A stretch of 26,708 bases of DNA from Anaerolineales bacterium. Its GTDB lineage: Bacteria; Chloroflexota; Anaerolineae; Anaerolineales; DRMV01. Each line of letters starts with the position of its first letter. Within the stretch, counting starts at the first letter, position 1. Made by a program: the position numbers and the translations under genes. The stretch lies in NCBI GenBank assembly GCA_026985785.1, contig JALSPT010000222.1, positions 1 to 26,708 on the forward strand, in the 5' to 3' direction. The notes beneath the pieces are model-generated. The model was given only the letters and a program-made list of their open reading frames with translations. It was not told where the DNA came from and ran no database searches. This document shows positions 1 to 9,947 of the stretch, piece after piece.

Positions 1-358
1 GTTGAGGCCGCACGCCTTCTAATTTGCCGATATGCCGGATTTGCACCCCCTCGGCGTCGAGTTCGTCGAGTTCTTTGTCGATGAACTCTTCCATGATTTC
101 CATCAGCCCTTCCACCTCTTCCCGTGGCCGGGCCCAGTTTTCGGTCGAGAAGGCGTAAATGGTGAGGTAGCGCACGCCAAACTCCACGCAGGCGCGGATG
201 ACGCGGCGCAGGTTTTCGGTGCCGGCGCGATGCCCCGCGAGGCGCGGCAGGCGGCGCTGACGCGCCCACCGCCCGTTGCCGTCCATGATGATGGCAATGT
301 GGGTTGGGATTTCCCAGGTGGGATCGGGAGCGGAAGGAGCGGACGATGAGGAGGGCAA
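1..358 (-). CDS. uppS: Isoprenyl transferase (undecaprenyl diphosphate synthase), 3' end outside window
   Basis: Cis-prenyltransferase that condenses isopentenyl diphosphate units onto farnesyl diphosphate to make the C55 lipid carrier for peptidoglycan; a cytosolic or membrane-associated enzyme. The first 119 codons are present, about half of the usual 230-250 residues. They include the family's N-terminal catalytic motif (HIAIIMDGNGRWA, with the Asp that binds diphosphate), the HRAG segment and the YAFSTENW motif. The only suitable start is TTG at 358-356. It lies one base past the frr stop and has a GGAGGTG ribosome site inside the last frr codons. The next ATG would remove part of the active-site motif. 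The gene continues beyond base 1. Translational coupling to frr is inferred from this spacing. The frr-uppS order is common in bacteria. Confidence 0.95.
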   Translation of the reverse strand, partial: MPSSSSAPSAPDPTWEIPTHIAIIMDGNGRWARQRRLPRLAGHRAGTENLRRVIRACVEFGVRYLTIYAFSTENWARPREEVEGLMEIMEEFIDKELDELDAEGVQIRHIGKLEGVRPQ

Positions 359-359
359 T

Positions 360-917
360 CTACACCTCCATCACTTCTTTTTCTTTGCGTTCGCCCAATG
401 CCTCGGCCTTTTCGATGTACTCTTTCGTCAGGTCGTCCAGCTTCTCTTCTGCCCGTTTGCGCTCGTCTTCGGAAATGAGTTTTTCGTCCTCGAATTCTTT
501 GAGGTCTTTCTTGACATCACGCCGGACGTTGCGGATCGCCACCCGGGCTTCTTCCACCCGATGATGCACCACCTTGACCAGTTCGCGGCGGCGTTCCTCG
601 GTCAGTGGGGGCAAAATGAGGCGGATGTTGCGACCATCGTTGTTGGGGTTGAGCCCCAGGTCTGATTTCTGAATCGCGCGCTCGATTGCCCGCAGGGTAG
701 AGGGGTCGAAGGGTTTGATGAGCAACTGGCGCGGTTCCGGCACGCTGATGGAAGCCAATTGCATCAGGGGAGTTGGCGTGCCGTAGTATTCCACTTCCAG
801 CCGCTCCACCAGTGCTGGGCTGGCGCGCCCGGTGCGAATGCCTGCCAGGTCCTCTTCCAGGGCACGAATGGCGCCCTGCATCCGGTGTTCGGCATCTTTG
901 AGGGCATCTTTGATCAT
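360..917 (-). CDS. frr: Ribosome recycling factor
   Basis: Releases ribosomes from mRNA after termination, together with EF-G. The product is 185 residues, the normal family length. It shows the characteristic N-terminal stretch with RTGRASPALVERLEVEYYG, the LLIKPFDPSTLRAIERAI region, the NDGRNIRLILPPLTEERRREL segment and a charged helical C-terminus, which together form the three-helix bundle and the small beta domain. I chose ATG at 917-915 because GGAGG lies six bases upstream; an ATG ten codons earlier lacks a comparable site and adds non-family residues. Usually frr follows tsf and pyrH. Here the upstream gene is clpC, 60 bases away, and a possible extended -10 element lies in that gap. 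The last codons carry the ribosome site of uppS. Confidence 0.97.
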   Translation of the reverse strand: MIKDALKDAEHRMQGAIRALEEDLAGIRTGRASPALVERLEVEYYGTPTPLMQLASISVPEPRQLLIKPFDPSTLRAIERAIQKSDLGLNPNNDGRNIRLILPPLTEERRRELVKVVHHRVEEARVAIRNVRRDVKKDLKEFEDEKLISEDERKRAEEKLDDLTKEYIEKAEALGERKEKEVMEV

Positions 918-971
918 GGCAACCTCCAAGAAAGGGGAATGTTCCATAGGCGCCGTGCGCGCTACGCTTTC

Positions 972-980
972 ATTTTATCA
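972..980 (-). promoter_or_regulatory. Possible extended -10 promoter for frr-uppS
   Basis: On the minus strand the clpC stop codon TGA is followed directly by TAAAAT, giving TGA-TAAAAT. This fits an extended -10 element (TGN plus one mismatch to TATAAT). No convincing -35 is seen. The predicted transcript start is near 965, about 48 bases before the frr start. This is inference from sequence only. Confidence 0.35.
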
Positions 981-3428
981 TGCCCCCTCATCGGTTACCT
1001 TGCGGAAGACGAGCCCCTCGCCATCCTTGTTCACGTCCACCTCGATGGTGTCGCCGGGGGCAAATTCGCCGCTCAGCAGGCGGATGGCCAGCGGGCCTTC
1101 GACATGCTTTTGCACGGCGCGGCGCAGCGGGCGGGCGCCGAAATCGGGGTCATAACCGACTTCGGCCAGGTAGTCGCGCGCCGCGTCGGTCAGGCGCACG
1201 GTCAGGTCACGCTCGGCCAGGCGCTCGGCGACCTCCTGCATCTGCAAATCCACGATGCGGCGCATGTCGTCCTGGCTCAGCGGGGAGAACATGATGATTT
1301 CGTCGATGCGGTTGAGAAATTCGGGGCGGAAGGTTGCCTTGAGCGCCTTCTCGATTTTTTCCTGGGCTTTACGTTCTTCCGCGCCGCCCTCTGTCTGCAA
1401 GAAACCTAACGAGCCGGCGCGCCGCACGAATTCGGTGCCCAGATTGGAAGTCATAATGATGACCGTGTTGCGGAAGTCCACCGTGCGCCCCTGGCCGTCG
1501 GTCAGGCGGCCATCGTCGAGGATTTGCAGCAGCGAGTTCCACACTTCGGGATGTGCCTTTTCGATTTCGTCGAACAGCACCACGCGGTAAGGCCGCCGCC
1601 GGATGGCCTCGGTCAATTGTCCGCCCTCTTCGTAGCCCACATAGCCCGGCGGCGCGCCAAACAGGCGGGAAACCGTATGCTGTTCTCGGTATTCGCTCAT
1701 GTCTACCCGCACTAAGGCATCCTCGTCGTCGAAGAGGAATTCGGCCAGCGCCTTGGCAAGTTCGGTTTTGCCGACGCCGGAGGGGCCGATGAAGATGAAC
1801 GAGCCAATTGGGCGACGGGGGTCTTTCAAGCCGGAACGCGCCCGCCGAATGGCATCGGAGATCGCCGCGATGGCTGCCTCTTGCCCCACGATGCGCTCGT
1901 GGAGGCGTTCTTCCATGTGCAGCAGGCGCTCGGCCTCGGTTTCCATCATCTGCGTCACCGGAATGCCCGTCCATTGAGAGACCACCTCGGCAATATCTTC
2001 TGCGTCCACCACTTCGTCGAGTTGGTTTTCGGCTTCCCAGGCCGCCCGGCGCTGCTGGAATTCTTCTTCCAGGCGCACGCGTTCCAGTTTTTTAGTGGCC
2101 GCGCGCTCGTAATCACGCGCTTCGCGAGCCTGCTCTTCCTCGGCCACCAGGCGCTCGATATCGCTTTTCAGCGCCTTCAGGTCGGGTGGAAGGGAGTACA
2201 GCGCGACCCGCAGTTTGGCTGCCGCTTCATCCACCAGGTCGATCGCTTTGTCAGGCAGATGGCGATCGGTCACGTAGCGCGCCGAGAGTTTGGCCGCGGC
2301 CACCAGCGCTTCGTCGGTGAACCGCACGCGATGATGCGCTTCATAGCGATCGCGCAGGCCACGCAGCATCTCGATGGTATCTTCGATGCTCGGTTCTTCG
2401 ACATACACCGGGGCGAAACGCCGCTCCAAAGCGGCGTCTTTCTCGATGTACTTGTGGTACTCGTCCAGCGTGGTCGCGCCGATGCACTGCAACTCGCCGC
2501 GTGCCAGGGCGGGTTTGAGCATGTTGGAAGCGTCCATCGCTCCCTGGGCTGCCCCGGCACCCACCACGGTGTGTAACTCGTCGATGAAGAGGATGATTTC
2601 GCCTTCCGAGCGCTTGACATCCTCGATGGCGGCTTTGAGGCGTTCTTCGAAATCGCCGCGGAAACGCGAGCCGGCGATCATTGCCCCTAAATCCAGCGCC
2701 ACCACCCGCTTGCCCGCCAGAATCTCCGGGACGTCGCCGCTGATGATCTTCTGTGCCAGCCCTTCCACGATGGCCGTCTTGCCCACGCCCGCCTCGCCGA
2801 TGAGCACCGGGTTGTTCTTGGTGCGCCGCGAAAGCACCTGGATGACGCGCAAAATTTCGCCATCGCGCCCGATGACCGGGTCGAGTTTGCCTTCCCGCGC
2901 CAGTTGGGTGAGGTCGCGAGAGTACTTTTCCAGCGCCCGGTAGCGCGATTCCGCCCGCCGATCGGTCACCCGCTGGCCACCACGCACCTGCTGGATGGCC
3001 TCGTACACCCGCGGTTTGGTGATGCCCGCCGAACTCAGCAGCGTGGCCGCTGGCGTGTTGCGCTCGTTGAGGATGGCCAGAAAAAGATGCTCGGTGGAGA
3101 TATACTCGTCTTGCAGGCGGTTGGCCTCTTGGTTGGCCATGTCGATGATGCGCTTGACCCGTGGGGTGATGAAAATTTGTCCCGCGCCGCCACCGAAGAT
3201 GTTGGCTTTGGGCGTCGTGCGCAGGACGTGATCCACCTGTTGAATCAGCGCTTCGGTGCTTACCCGCAAGACGTCCAAAATCTGCGGTACTGCTCCCTGG
3301 GGCTGTTCCAGCAAAGCCAGCAAGATGTGCTCGGTATCGATTTGGGTGTGCCCATACCGCTGAATGAGTTCGGCAGCCCGCTGGGCGACTTCCTGAGCAC
3401 GCTCAGTAAAGCGATCGAAACGCATCAT
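978..3428 (-). CDS. clpC: ClpC-type AAA+ chaperone/unfoldase of the Clp protease
   Basis: ATP-driven Hsp100 unfoldase that delivers proteins to ClpP; cytosolic hexamer. The product is 816 residues, normal for ClpC. Order: two Clp-N repeats (about 1-145); AAA domain 1 with Walker A GEAGVGKT (211-218) and Walker B IILFIDE (278-284); a middle region with a UVR-like coiled coil (about 418-465); AAA domain 2 with Walker A GPSGVGKT (548-555) and Walker B VVLFDE (616-621); then the C-terminal D2-small domain. LGF at 674-676 sits where ClpP-interacting ATPases carry their IGF/VGF loop, so pairing with ClpP is expected; no clpP gene is in the window. The middle coiled coil is short, which separates it from ClpB. 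The start at 3428 has an AGGAAGGG-like site upstream; ATG at 3425 is an alternative. A TATAAT-type promoter lies about 70 bases upstream. Confidence 0.97.
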   Translation of the reverse strand: MMRFDRFTERAQEVAQRAAELIQRYGHTQIDTEHILLALLEQPQGAVPQILDVLRVSTEALIQQVDHVLRTTPKANIFGGGAGQIFITPRVKRIIDMANQEANRLQDEYISTEHLFLAILNERNTPAATLLSSAGITKPRVYEAIQQVRGGQRVTDRRAESRYRALEKYSRDLTQLAREGKLDPVIGRDGEILRVIQVLSRRTKNNPVLIGEAGVGKTAIVEGLAQKIISGDVPEILAGKRVVALDLGAMIAGSRFRGDFEERLKAAIEDVKRSEGEIILFIDELHTVVGAGAAQGAMDASNMLKPALARGELQCIGATTLDEYHKYIEKDAALERRFAPVYVEEPSIEDTIEMLRGLRDRYEAHHRVRFTDEALVAAAKLSARYVTDRHLPDKAIDLVDEAAAKLRVALYSLPPDLKALKSDIERLVAEEEQAREARDYERAATKKLERVRLEEEFQQRRAAWEAENQLDEVVDAEDIAEVVSQWTGIPVTQMMETEAERLLHMEERLHERIVGQEAAIAAISDAIRRARSGLKDPRRPIGSFIFIGPSGVGKTELAKALAEFLFDDEDALVRVDMSEYREQHTVSRLFGAPPGYVGYEEGGQLTEAIRRRPYRVVLFDEIEKAHPEVWNSLLQILDDGRLTDGQGRTVDFRNTVIIMTSNLGTEFVRRAGSLGFLQTEGGAEERKAQEKIEKALKATFRPEFLNRIDEIIMFSPLSQDDMRRIVDLQMQEVAERLAERDLTVRLTDAARDYLAEVGYDPDFGARPLRRAVQKHVEGPLAIRLLSGEFAPGDTIEVDVNKDGEGLVFRKVTDEGA

Positions 3429-3461
3429 GTAAAGACCCTTCCTGAGGAATGTTTTGCTTAT

Positions 3462-3485
3462 GGGGCTGCCTTCGGCAAACGCCCC
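3462..3485 (-). other. Hairpin in the predicted clpC 5' UTR
   Basis: The arms GGGGC and TGCC pair with GGCA and GCCCC across a three-base loop. A three-base bulge lies on the 5' side of the minus-strand RNA. The hairpin sits between the predicted transcript start (near 3493) and the clpC start codon. There is no T-run after it, so it does not look like a terminator. A regulatory role is only a possibility. Confidence 0.4.
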
Positions 3486-3499
3486 TGGGTGGGGAAAGA

Positions 3500-3508
3500 A
3501 TTATATCA
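3500..3508 (-). promoter_or_regulatory. Extended -10 promoter for clpC
   Basis: Minus-strand TGA-TATAAT is a perfect -10 hexamer with the TGN extension. It overlaps the stop codon of the upstream thioredoxin-like gene. The -35 region is weak, as is usual for extended -10 promoters. The predicted transcript start is near 3493, giving a leader of about 65 bases. No CIRCE element or CtsR-like repeat was recognised. Confidence 0.6.
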
Positions 3509-3884
3509 TCGGGAGAATCCGCTCTTGAGCGCCGTGCCTTTTCAATAGAGTAACCACAGCCTCTTCGTCGTAACCAAAGACGCGCTCTCGTCCAATCAAA
3601 AAAGCCGGATACCGCCGCACACCTCGCAACGCCAGCCAGAAGCCTCGTGGAGATTGGGCATCGGTAAGCCGGATAAACAATTGCTCAGGGAAACGTGCGG
3701 CCAGTCGTCCGATGAGTGCCATCAGCCGGTTCCACTCGGCCTGAACATCGGGAGGGTAAGCCAGAGCATCGGCGCGATGAATTCGGTTTCCCACGCCTAC
3801 GCCGTCGATGAATGCCTGGCAATGGGGGCAATGGCTGACACTACCGACTGCGCGGGTCACAACTTCGATCGTTATTCGTTCCAT
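3501..3884 (-). CDS. Small thioredoxin-fold protein with a CPHC motif
   Basis: The product is 127 residues. CPHC at 19-22 follows a short beta strand, as in thioredoxin- and DsbA-like active sites. A conserved-looking Arg-Tyr-Pro at 91-93 sits where thioredoxin folds carry the cis-proline loop opposite the active site. The segment between them (Trp51 to about residue 85) would form the central helices and strand. There is no signal peptide or membrane segment, so it is probably cytosolic. The function is unknown: a disulfide reductase or a glutaredoxin-like redox protein is plausible, but the substrate cannot be inferred. The start at 3884 has AGAAGG upstream. It follows the DUF389 gene by 16 bases, in the same operon. 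Its stop codon overlaps the clpC promoter. Confidence 0.75.
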   Translation of the reverse strand: MERITIEVVTRAVGSVSHCPHCQAFIDGVGVGNRIHRADALAYPPDVQAEWNRLMALIGRLAARFPEQLFIRLTDAQSPRGFWLALRGVRRYPAFLIGRERVFGYDEEAVVTLLKRHGAQERILPMI

Positions 3885-3900
3885 AAAAGCCTTCTGCGCC

Positions 3901-5448
3901 TCAAGGGGTTGCCGTGGGGGAAGGCGTGGCGGAGGGTTGTGGCTGCGGCGAGGGCGAGGGTGTAGGAGAGGGCGTCATGGTGGGGGTAGGCGTCAACGTG
4001 GCTGCGTAGATCATCGGTAACCACCCAAGCCGTCCTTGCGCATCGTACACCTCGACCCACACCAGCCCGCCCACTACGGCCAGATGATAGGTAATGCGAA
4101 GCGGGGCTCCCTCGGGGAGGGTGGCAATGATGGGGCCGTCAGGTGATTGGCGCAGGTGCACGCCGCGCCAGTGTGTATTGGTCACTTTGCCCCAGGAAGG
4201 CGTGGGGGTGGGTGTCACGGTAGCCGTGGGAGTGGCCGTCGCGGTTGGCGTCATGGTGGCCGTTGCCGTCGCGGTTGCCGTCGCGGTGGCCGTGGCGGTT
4301 GCCGTGGCCGTGGGTGAAGGTCCTGGGGTAGCCGTGGGCGTCGCCGTGGGCGGCACAAGCGGGTTGAGTTGAGTATAGAGGGTTTGGTCTACCACGATGG
4401 ATACCGGCTTCCCCAGACGCTCCGCGATCCGGCTTTGCAAAGTCCGCACTTCGGCATATTGCAAAGTGTGCTGGGTGCGTATCTGGAGTTCCAGACGCAG
4501 GATGCCATCTGCCGACTCGAAAGTGATCCCCGTCAGTGCTCCGCCGAGGTGGGCAACTTCTTCCTCTGCCACTCGGTCGATCAGCGCCGTTTGCGCTGCC
4601 TGATGCACAAAACGGGCGCTCAAATAGGCCAAGGGGAGTGAGAGCAACAAAACCACCACGCCAGATACCTGCATGACGCGCGGTAAATCGCGCACGCTGT
4701 GGATCTGGAAAACCTTGGTTTCCCCAAAATCCAGGATGTAGAACACCACCATCGAAGCAAAAGCGATCGCGATGGCGTTGGTGAGGAAAAGCAACAACGC
4801 TCCCCCGGCTACATTCCAGCGCCCTAAACCAATCCCAATGCCCACGACGTCCAACGGTGGCATGAGGGCGGTGGCAATGGCCACCCCGGGCAGGGAAGGC
4901 GATACCGCCGGCAGCGCCCAGGCAAAGGCCGCCGCCGCACCGCCCGCGAGGGCGATGGCCAGGTCGATGGGCCCCGGTCGGGTGCGCGCCAGCACCTCGT
5001 GAGGCAATTGTTGCAGCGGTGCAAACGGCAGGGGGCGGTTGATGAGGGTGAGCACCAGGGCTGTGGCCACGGCGACCAGCGCCCCCCGCAGCAATGCGCT
5101 CGTCGCATCACGCAGCAACACCCGGTCGCCGTTGAGGGAGGCCAACCCCAGCCCCAAAATTGGCGTCATCAGCGGCGCAACCAACATGGCCCCGATCACG
5201 GTTGCCCCTGAATCGATGAGCAATCCCAACGTGGCGATCACGCTGGAGAGCAAAACCATCAGAAAGTAGTCGAAATCGGGGCGCGAACCTTCCCGCAATT
5301 GGGCGGCTACCGTGCCGCGCCGCTTGAGGTCCACGGAGCGCATTTGTGTGCGCCACCACTTGAACAATCGCGCCCGCCAGGTGAGGTGTGGTTGCTCTTT
5401 AGAGGTTGGAGGAGGCTCGTTGGAGGGAGGGAGGGGTTCCTGGCTCAT
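3901..5448 (-). CDS. DUF389 integral membrane protein with Thr/Pro linker and C-terminal SH3-like domain
   Basis: About 515 residues. After a basic cytosolic N-terminus (to about residue 60) come hydrophobic helices typical of DUF389, including the GAMLVAPLMTPILGLGLA segment (about 86-103) and the GVAIATALMPPLD segment (about 188-200). Roughly six membrane segments end near residue 280. A soluble part of about 85 residues follows. Next is a low-complexity Thr-Pro/Ala-Thr linker (about 367-415), then an SH3-like domain (about 420-480) with HLRQSPDG and GRLGWLP, then a second Thr/Pro tail. The DUF389 core has no established biochemical function. The SH3-like tail suggests binding of cell-wall or other ligands outside the membrane, which is inference. 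It starts six bases after the DUF429 gene, with a GAGGAA-like ribosome site, so the two are cotranscribed. Confidence 0.85.
   Translation of the reverse strand: MSQEPLPPSNEPPPTSKEQPHLTWRARLFKWWRTQMRSVDLKRRGTVAAQLREGSRPDFDYFLMVLLSSVIATLGLLIDSGATVIGAMLVAPLMTPILGLGLASLNGDRVLLRDATSALLRGALVAVATALVLTLINRPLPFAPLQQLPHEVLARTRPGPIDLAIALAGGAAAAFAWALPAVSPSLPGVAIATALMPPLDVVGIGIGLGRWNVAGGALLLFLTNAIAIAFASMVVFYILDFGETKVFQIHSVRDLPRVMQVSGVVVLLLSLPLAYLSARFVHQAAQTALIDRVAEEEVAHLGGALTGITFESADGILRLELQIRTQHTLQYAEVRTLQSRIAERLGKPVSIVVDQTLYTQLNPLVPPTATPTATPGPSPTATATATATATATATATATMTPTATATPTATVTPTPTPSWGKVTNTHWRGVHLRQSPDGPIIATLPEGAPLRITYHLAVVGGLVWVEVYDAQGRLGWLPMIYAATLTPTPTMTPSPTPSPSPQPQPSATPSPTATP
4201..4356 (-). repeat. 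Degenerate hexanucleotide repeat encoding the Thr/Pro–Ala/Thr linker
   Basis: The stretch consists of imperfect six-base units (plus-strand forms such as GCCGTC, GCGGTT, GCCGTG). On the minus strand it encodes alternating Thr-Ala and Thr-Pro. It stays in frame with the DUF389 gene. Such tracts can expand or contract by slippage in six-base steps, which would change linker length without breaking the frame. Confidence 0.8.
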
Positions 5449-5454
5449 GGTTCC

Positions 5455-6231
5455 TCATGCTGTGCGGGCGTAACGTGGCTTCAGCGAGGCCACCGGCAGG
5501 ATGATCTGCCCTTCCTCGGGATCGCCTATCGCGAGTGCCTCGTCCGGGGATGTGGCGGCCCGGTACGCCGTCCACGCGGCCATTAAGGCGTCCAGTTCTG
5601 TCGGGCTTAGCAGCCCATCCGTAGGCAAAATGCCGCGCAACAAGCGGTGGCGGGTGAATTCCTCGAAAATGCGCAGCGGATCGGGCAAATCGAGCCCTTG
5701 CTCTCGCAGCACCAACTGGCGTTGAATCCGACCTTCCAGTGTGCGTTTGGAAAAGGGGAGATGCCCTAATAAGGCCGAAAAAGCGGCGTGGGGTGAGGTT
5801 TCGAGCACTTGGCGGGGTGCTTCTGCGTGGGGATAAGGCTGGTAGCCCAAAGCGCGCAACTGGCGGTACAGGCGGAAGCCCATCTGCACCCAAGAGGGTG
5901 CGCGTTGCTCGTCGGCAGGAGTGGGCAACATCCGCAAATTGTGGCGACGCAAGAGGTATTCGGCCACCCGTCCTTCCTGCCAACGCCCTGGACGCAATGG
6001 CGCGCCCAGCGTGTGACGGTATTCGGGCTGCTGCAACAGCCTCTGGCTGGGGCGGGTGGGGGCAGCCACCGCCGCAAGGGCCTGCCGCTGCCCGCCACAA
6101 AAAGCGGTCACGGCGGCCAGGTCGCCCTCCCCCAGCGCCAACAAGCCCAGGTCGCCATCCAGCGCCGCGTAGGTCAACGGCTTCCCCGCCAGCGGCACGA
6201 TGCCGATATAAGTTGCCCGGTTTGACCACAC
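5455..6231 (-). CDS. DUF429 family protein (predicted RNase H-like fold)
   Basis: The product is 258 residues. The N-terminal strand with TYIGIVPLAGKPLTYAALD, the CGGQRQALAAVAAPTRPSQ region, EYLLRRHNLRMLPTPA, the PHAAFSALLG...KRTLEGRIQRQL block and the C-terminal GDPEEGQIILP match the DUF429 family as I know it. The family is predicted to have an RNase H-like fold; its role is not established. The acidic residue expected after the first strand (IGID in many members) is replaced here (IGIV), so catalysis is uncertain. I chose GTG at 6231-6229 because GAGGAGGG lies five bases upstream. The ATG at 6297 lies upstream of the predicted transcript start. It heads the operon with DUF389, the thioredoxin-like gene and possibly clpC. 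Confidence 0.8.
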   Translation of the reverse strand: MWSNRATYIGIVPLAGKPLTYAALDGDLGLLALGEGDLAAVTAFCGGQRQALAAVAAPTRPSQRLLQQPEYRHTLGAPLRPGRWQEGRVAEYLLRRHNLRMLPTPADEQRAPSWVQMGFRLYRQLRALGYQPYPHAEAPRQVLETSPHAAFSALLGHLPFSKRTLEGRIQRQLVLREQGLDLPDPLRIFEEFTRHRLLRGILPTDGLLSPTELDALMAAWTAYRAATSPDEALAIGDPEEGQIILPVASLKPRYARTA

Positions 6232-6268
6232 GGTAGCCCTCCTCACTGGCAACGGACACGACGCTTTC

Positions 6269-6297
6269 AGTTTAGCGCATCTTGGGCAAGAGGTCAA
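6269..6297 (-). promoter_or_regulatory. Promoter of the DUF429-DUF389-thioredoxin operon
   Basis: On the minus strand TTGACC (6297-6292) is separated by exactly 17 bases from TAAACT (6274-6269). The predicted start is near 6262, about 30 bases before the GTG start codon. The -35 abuts the T-rich tail of the ileS terminator, so termination and re-initiation are packed together. Confidence 0.65.
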
Positions 6298-6326
6298 ACC
6301 AAAAGCCCGACGGTTTTCGTCGGGCT
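6298..6326 (-). terminator. Rho-independent terminator of ileS
   Basis: A 9-bp perfect stem (AGCCCGACG/CGTCGGGCT, 6304-6326) with a five-base loop is followed on the minus strand by TTTTGGTTT. It lies 30 bases past the ileS stop codon. Confidence 0.85.
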
Positions 6327-6356
6327 CTGGGCTTGCTCATCACGCGGCGCGGTTTT

Positions 6357-9518
<3,162 letters not shown>

Positions 9519-9589
9519 ACCTCTCACCTCCTACAAATGTTGGCATCCAGCCATCACATCTTGCCTGCATACTGGACGCCTTTTTAACC

Positions 9590-9873
9590 ACAAACGCTCT
9601 CGTCCCTGCAGGGACGAGAGCGTGACACTCCCGCGGTACCACCCTGATTCCCGCCTTGGTAGGCGGGCACTCTCTCGGGCACGGCCTGTGCAGCTTATGC
9701 CCGCGCCCCGCTAACGGGGGGCGACCCCGGCTCCCCTACTGAGGGCTTTGCCCCGTTCGGTTCGCGGCTCCGGAGGGATTTTCGGCCCGCGGCGGCTGTT
9801 CGGCTTCCACCGCTCCGAACTCGCTGGCAACCCCGGTCGGGCTTACTCGTCTCCATCGACGCCTTTGTGCAAC
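9590..9873 (-). ncRNA. T-box riboswitch (ileS leader, AUC specifier)
   Basis: The minus strand carries the T-box consensus AGGGTGGTACCGCGG at 9645-9631, followed by the terminator palindrome. Upstream, the Stem I landmarks are visible: GACGAGTA at its base, AGCGAG and GGTGGAAGCC towards its top. The specifier region reads CGAAAATCCCTCCGGAG, in which ATC (9779-9777) is an isoleucine codon, matching the downstream gene. Uncharged tRNA-Ile would bind the specifier and the T-box bulge and stabilise the antiterminator, allowing ileS transcription. Stem I extent and the 5' end were inferred from the promoter, not folded computationally. This leader accounts for most of the 429-base gap between ileS and the next gene. 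Confidence 0.93.
9594..9623 (-). terminator. T-box leader terminator hairpin
   Basis: A perfect 30-base palindrome gives a stem of up to 12-13 bp around CTGCAG and is followed on the minus strand by TTTGTGGTT. Its 5' arm contains CGTCCCT, which can instead pair with AGGG of the T-box sequence. This is the expected terminator/antiterminator switch. Confidence 0.85.
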
Positions 9874-9879
9874 GCTCAC

Positions 9880-9908
9880 ATTATGCCACAAAGCCTTTTC
9901 AGGGTCAA
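9880..9908 (-). promoter_or_regulatory. Promoter of the ileS T-box transcript
   Basis: On the minus strand TTGACC (9908-9903) lies 17 bases before CATAAT (9885-9880). Predicted start near 9873, just upstream of Stem I of the T-box. Confidence 0.8.
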
Positions 9909-9930
9909 CCTTCACCGCCCCGTCACGAAA

Positions 9931-9947
9931 AAGGGTATAATCAAAGT
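9931..9947 (+). promoter_or_regulatory. TATAAT promoter for a leaderless thioesterase-thrC operon transcript
   Basis: A perfect TATAAT lies at 9936-9941 within AAGGGTATAAT. The ATG of the first gene starts six bases after it, so the transcript should begin at or within a base of the start codon. No Shine-Dalgarno sequence is possible. The -35 is weak (TTCACC with 19-base spacing). It is divergent from the ileS promoter, with predicted starts about 75 bases apart. Confidence 0.65.

Noticed and set aside
759..2576. Plus-strand open frames opposite frr and clpC (759-1409, 1881-2576)
   Set aside because: They mirror the coding strand of well-recognised genes and have no motifs of their own.
4201..4356. 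Repeat block considered as a CRISPR or regulatory repeat
   Set aside because: Units are six bases, degenerate and in frame with the DUF389 gene, so they are coding low-complexity sequence.
6232..6297. Longer N-terminus for the DUF429 protein from ATG 6297
   Set aside because: That ATG overlaps the -35 hexamer and lies upstream of the predicted transcript start. GTG 6231 has a strong GAGGAGGG site and begins at the conserved domain.
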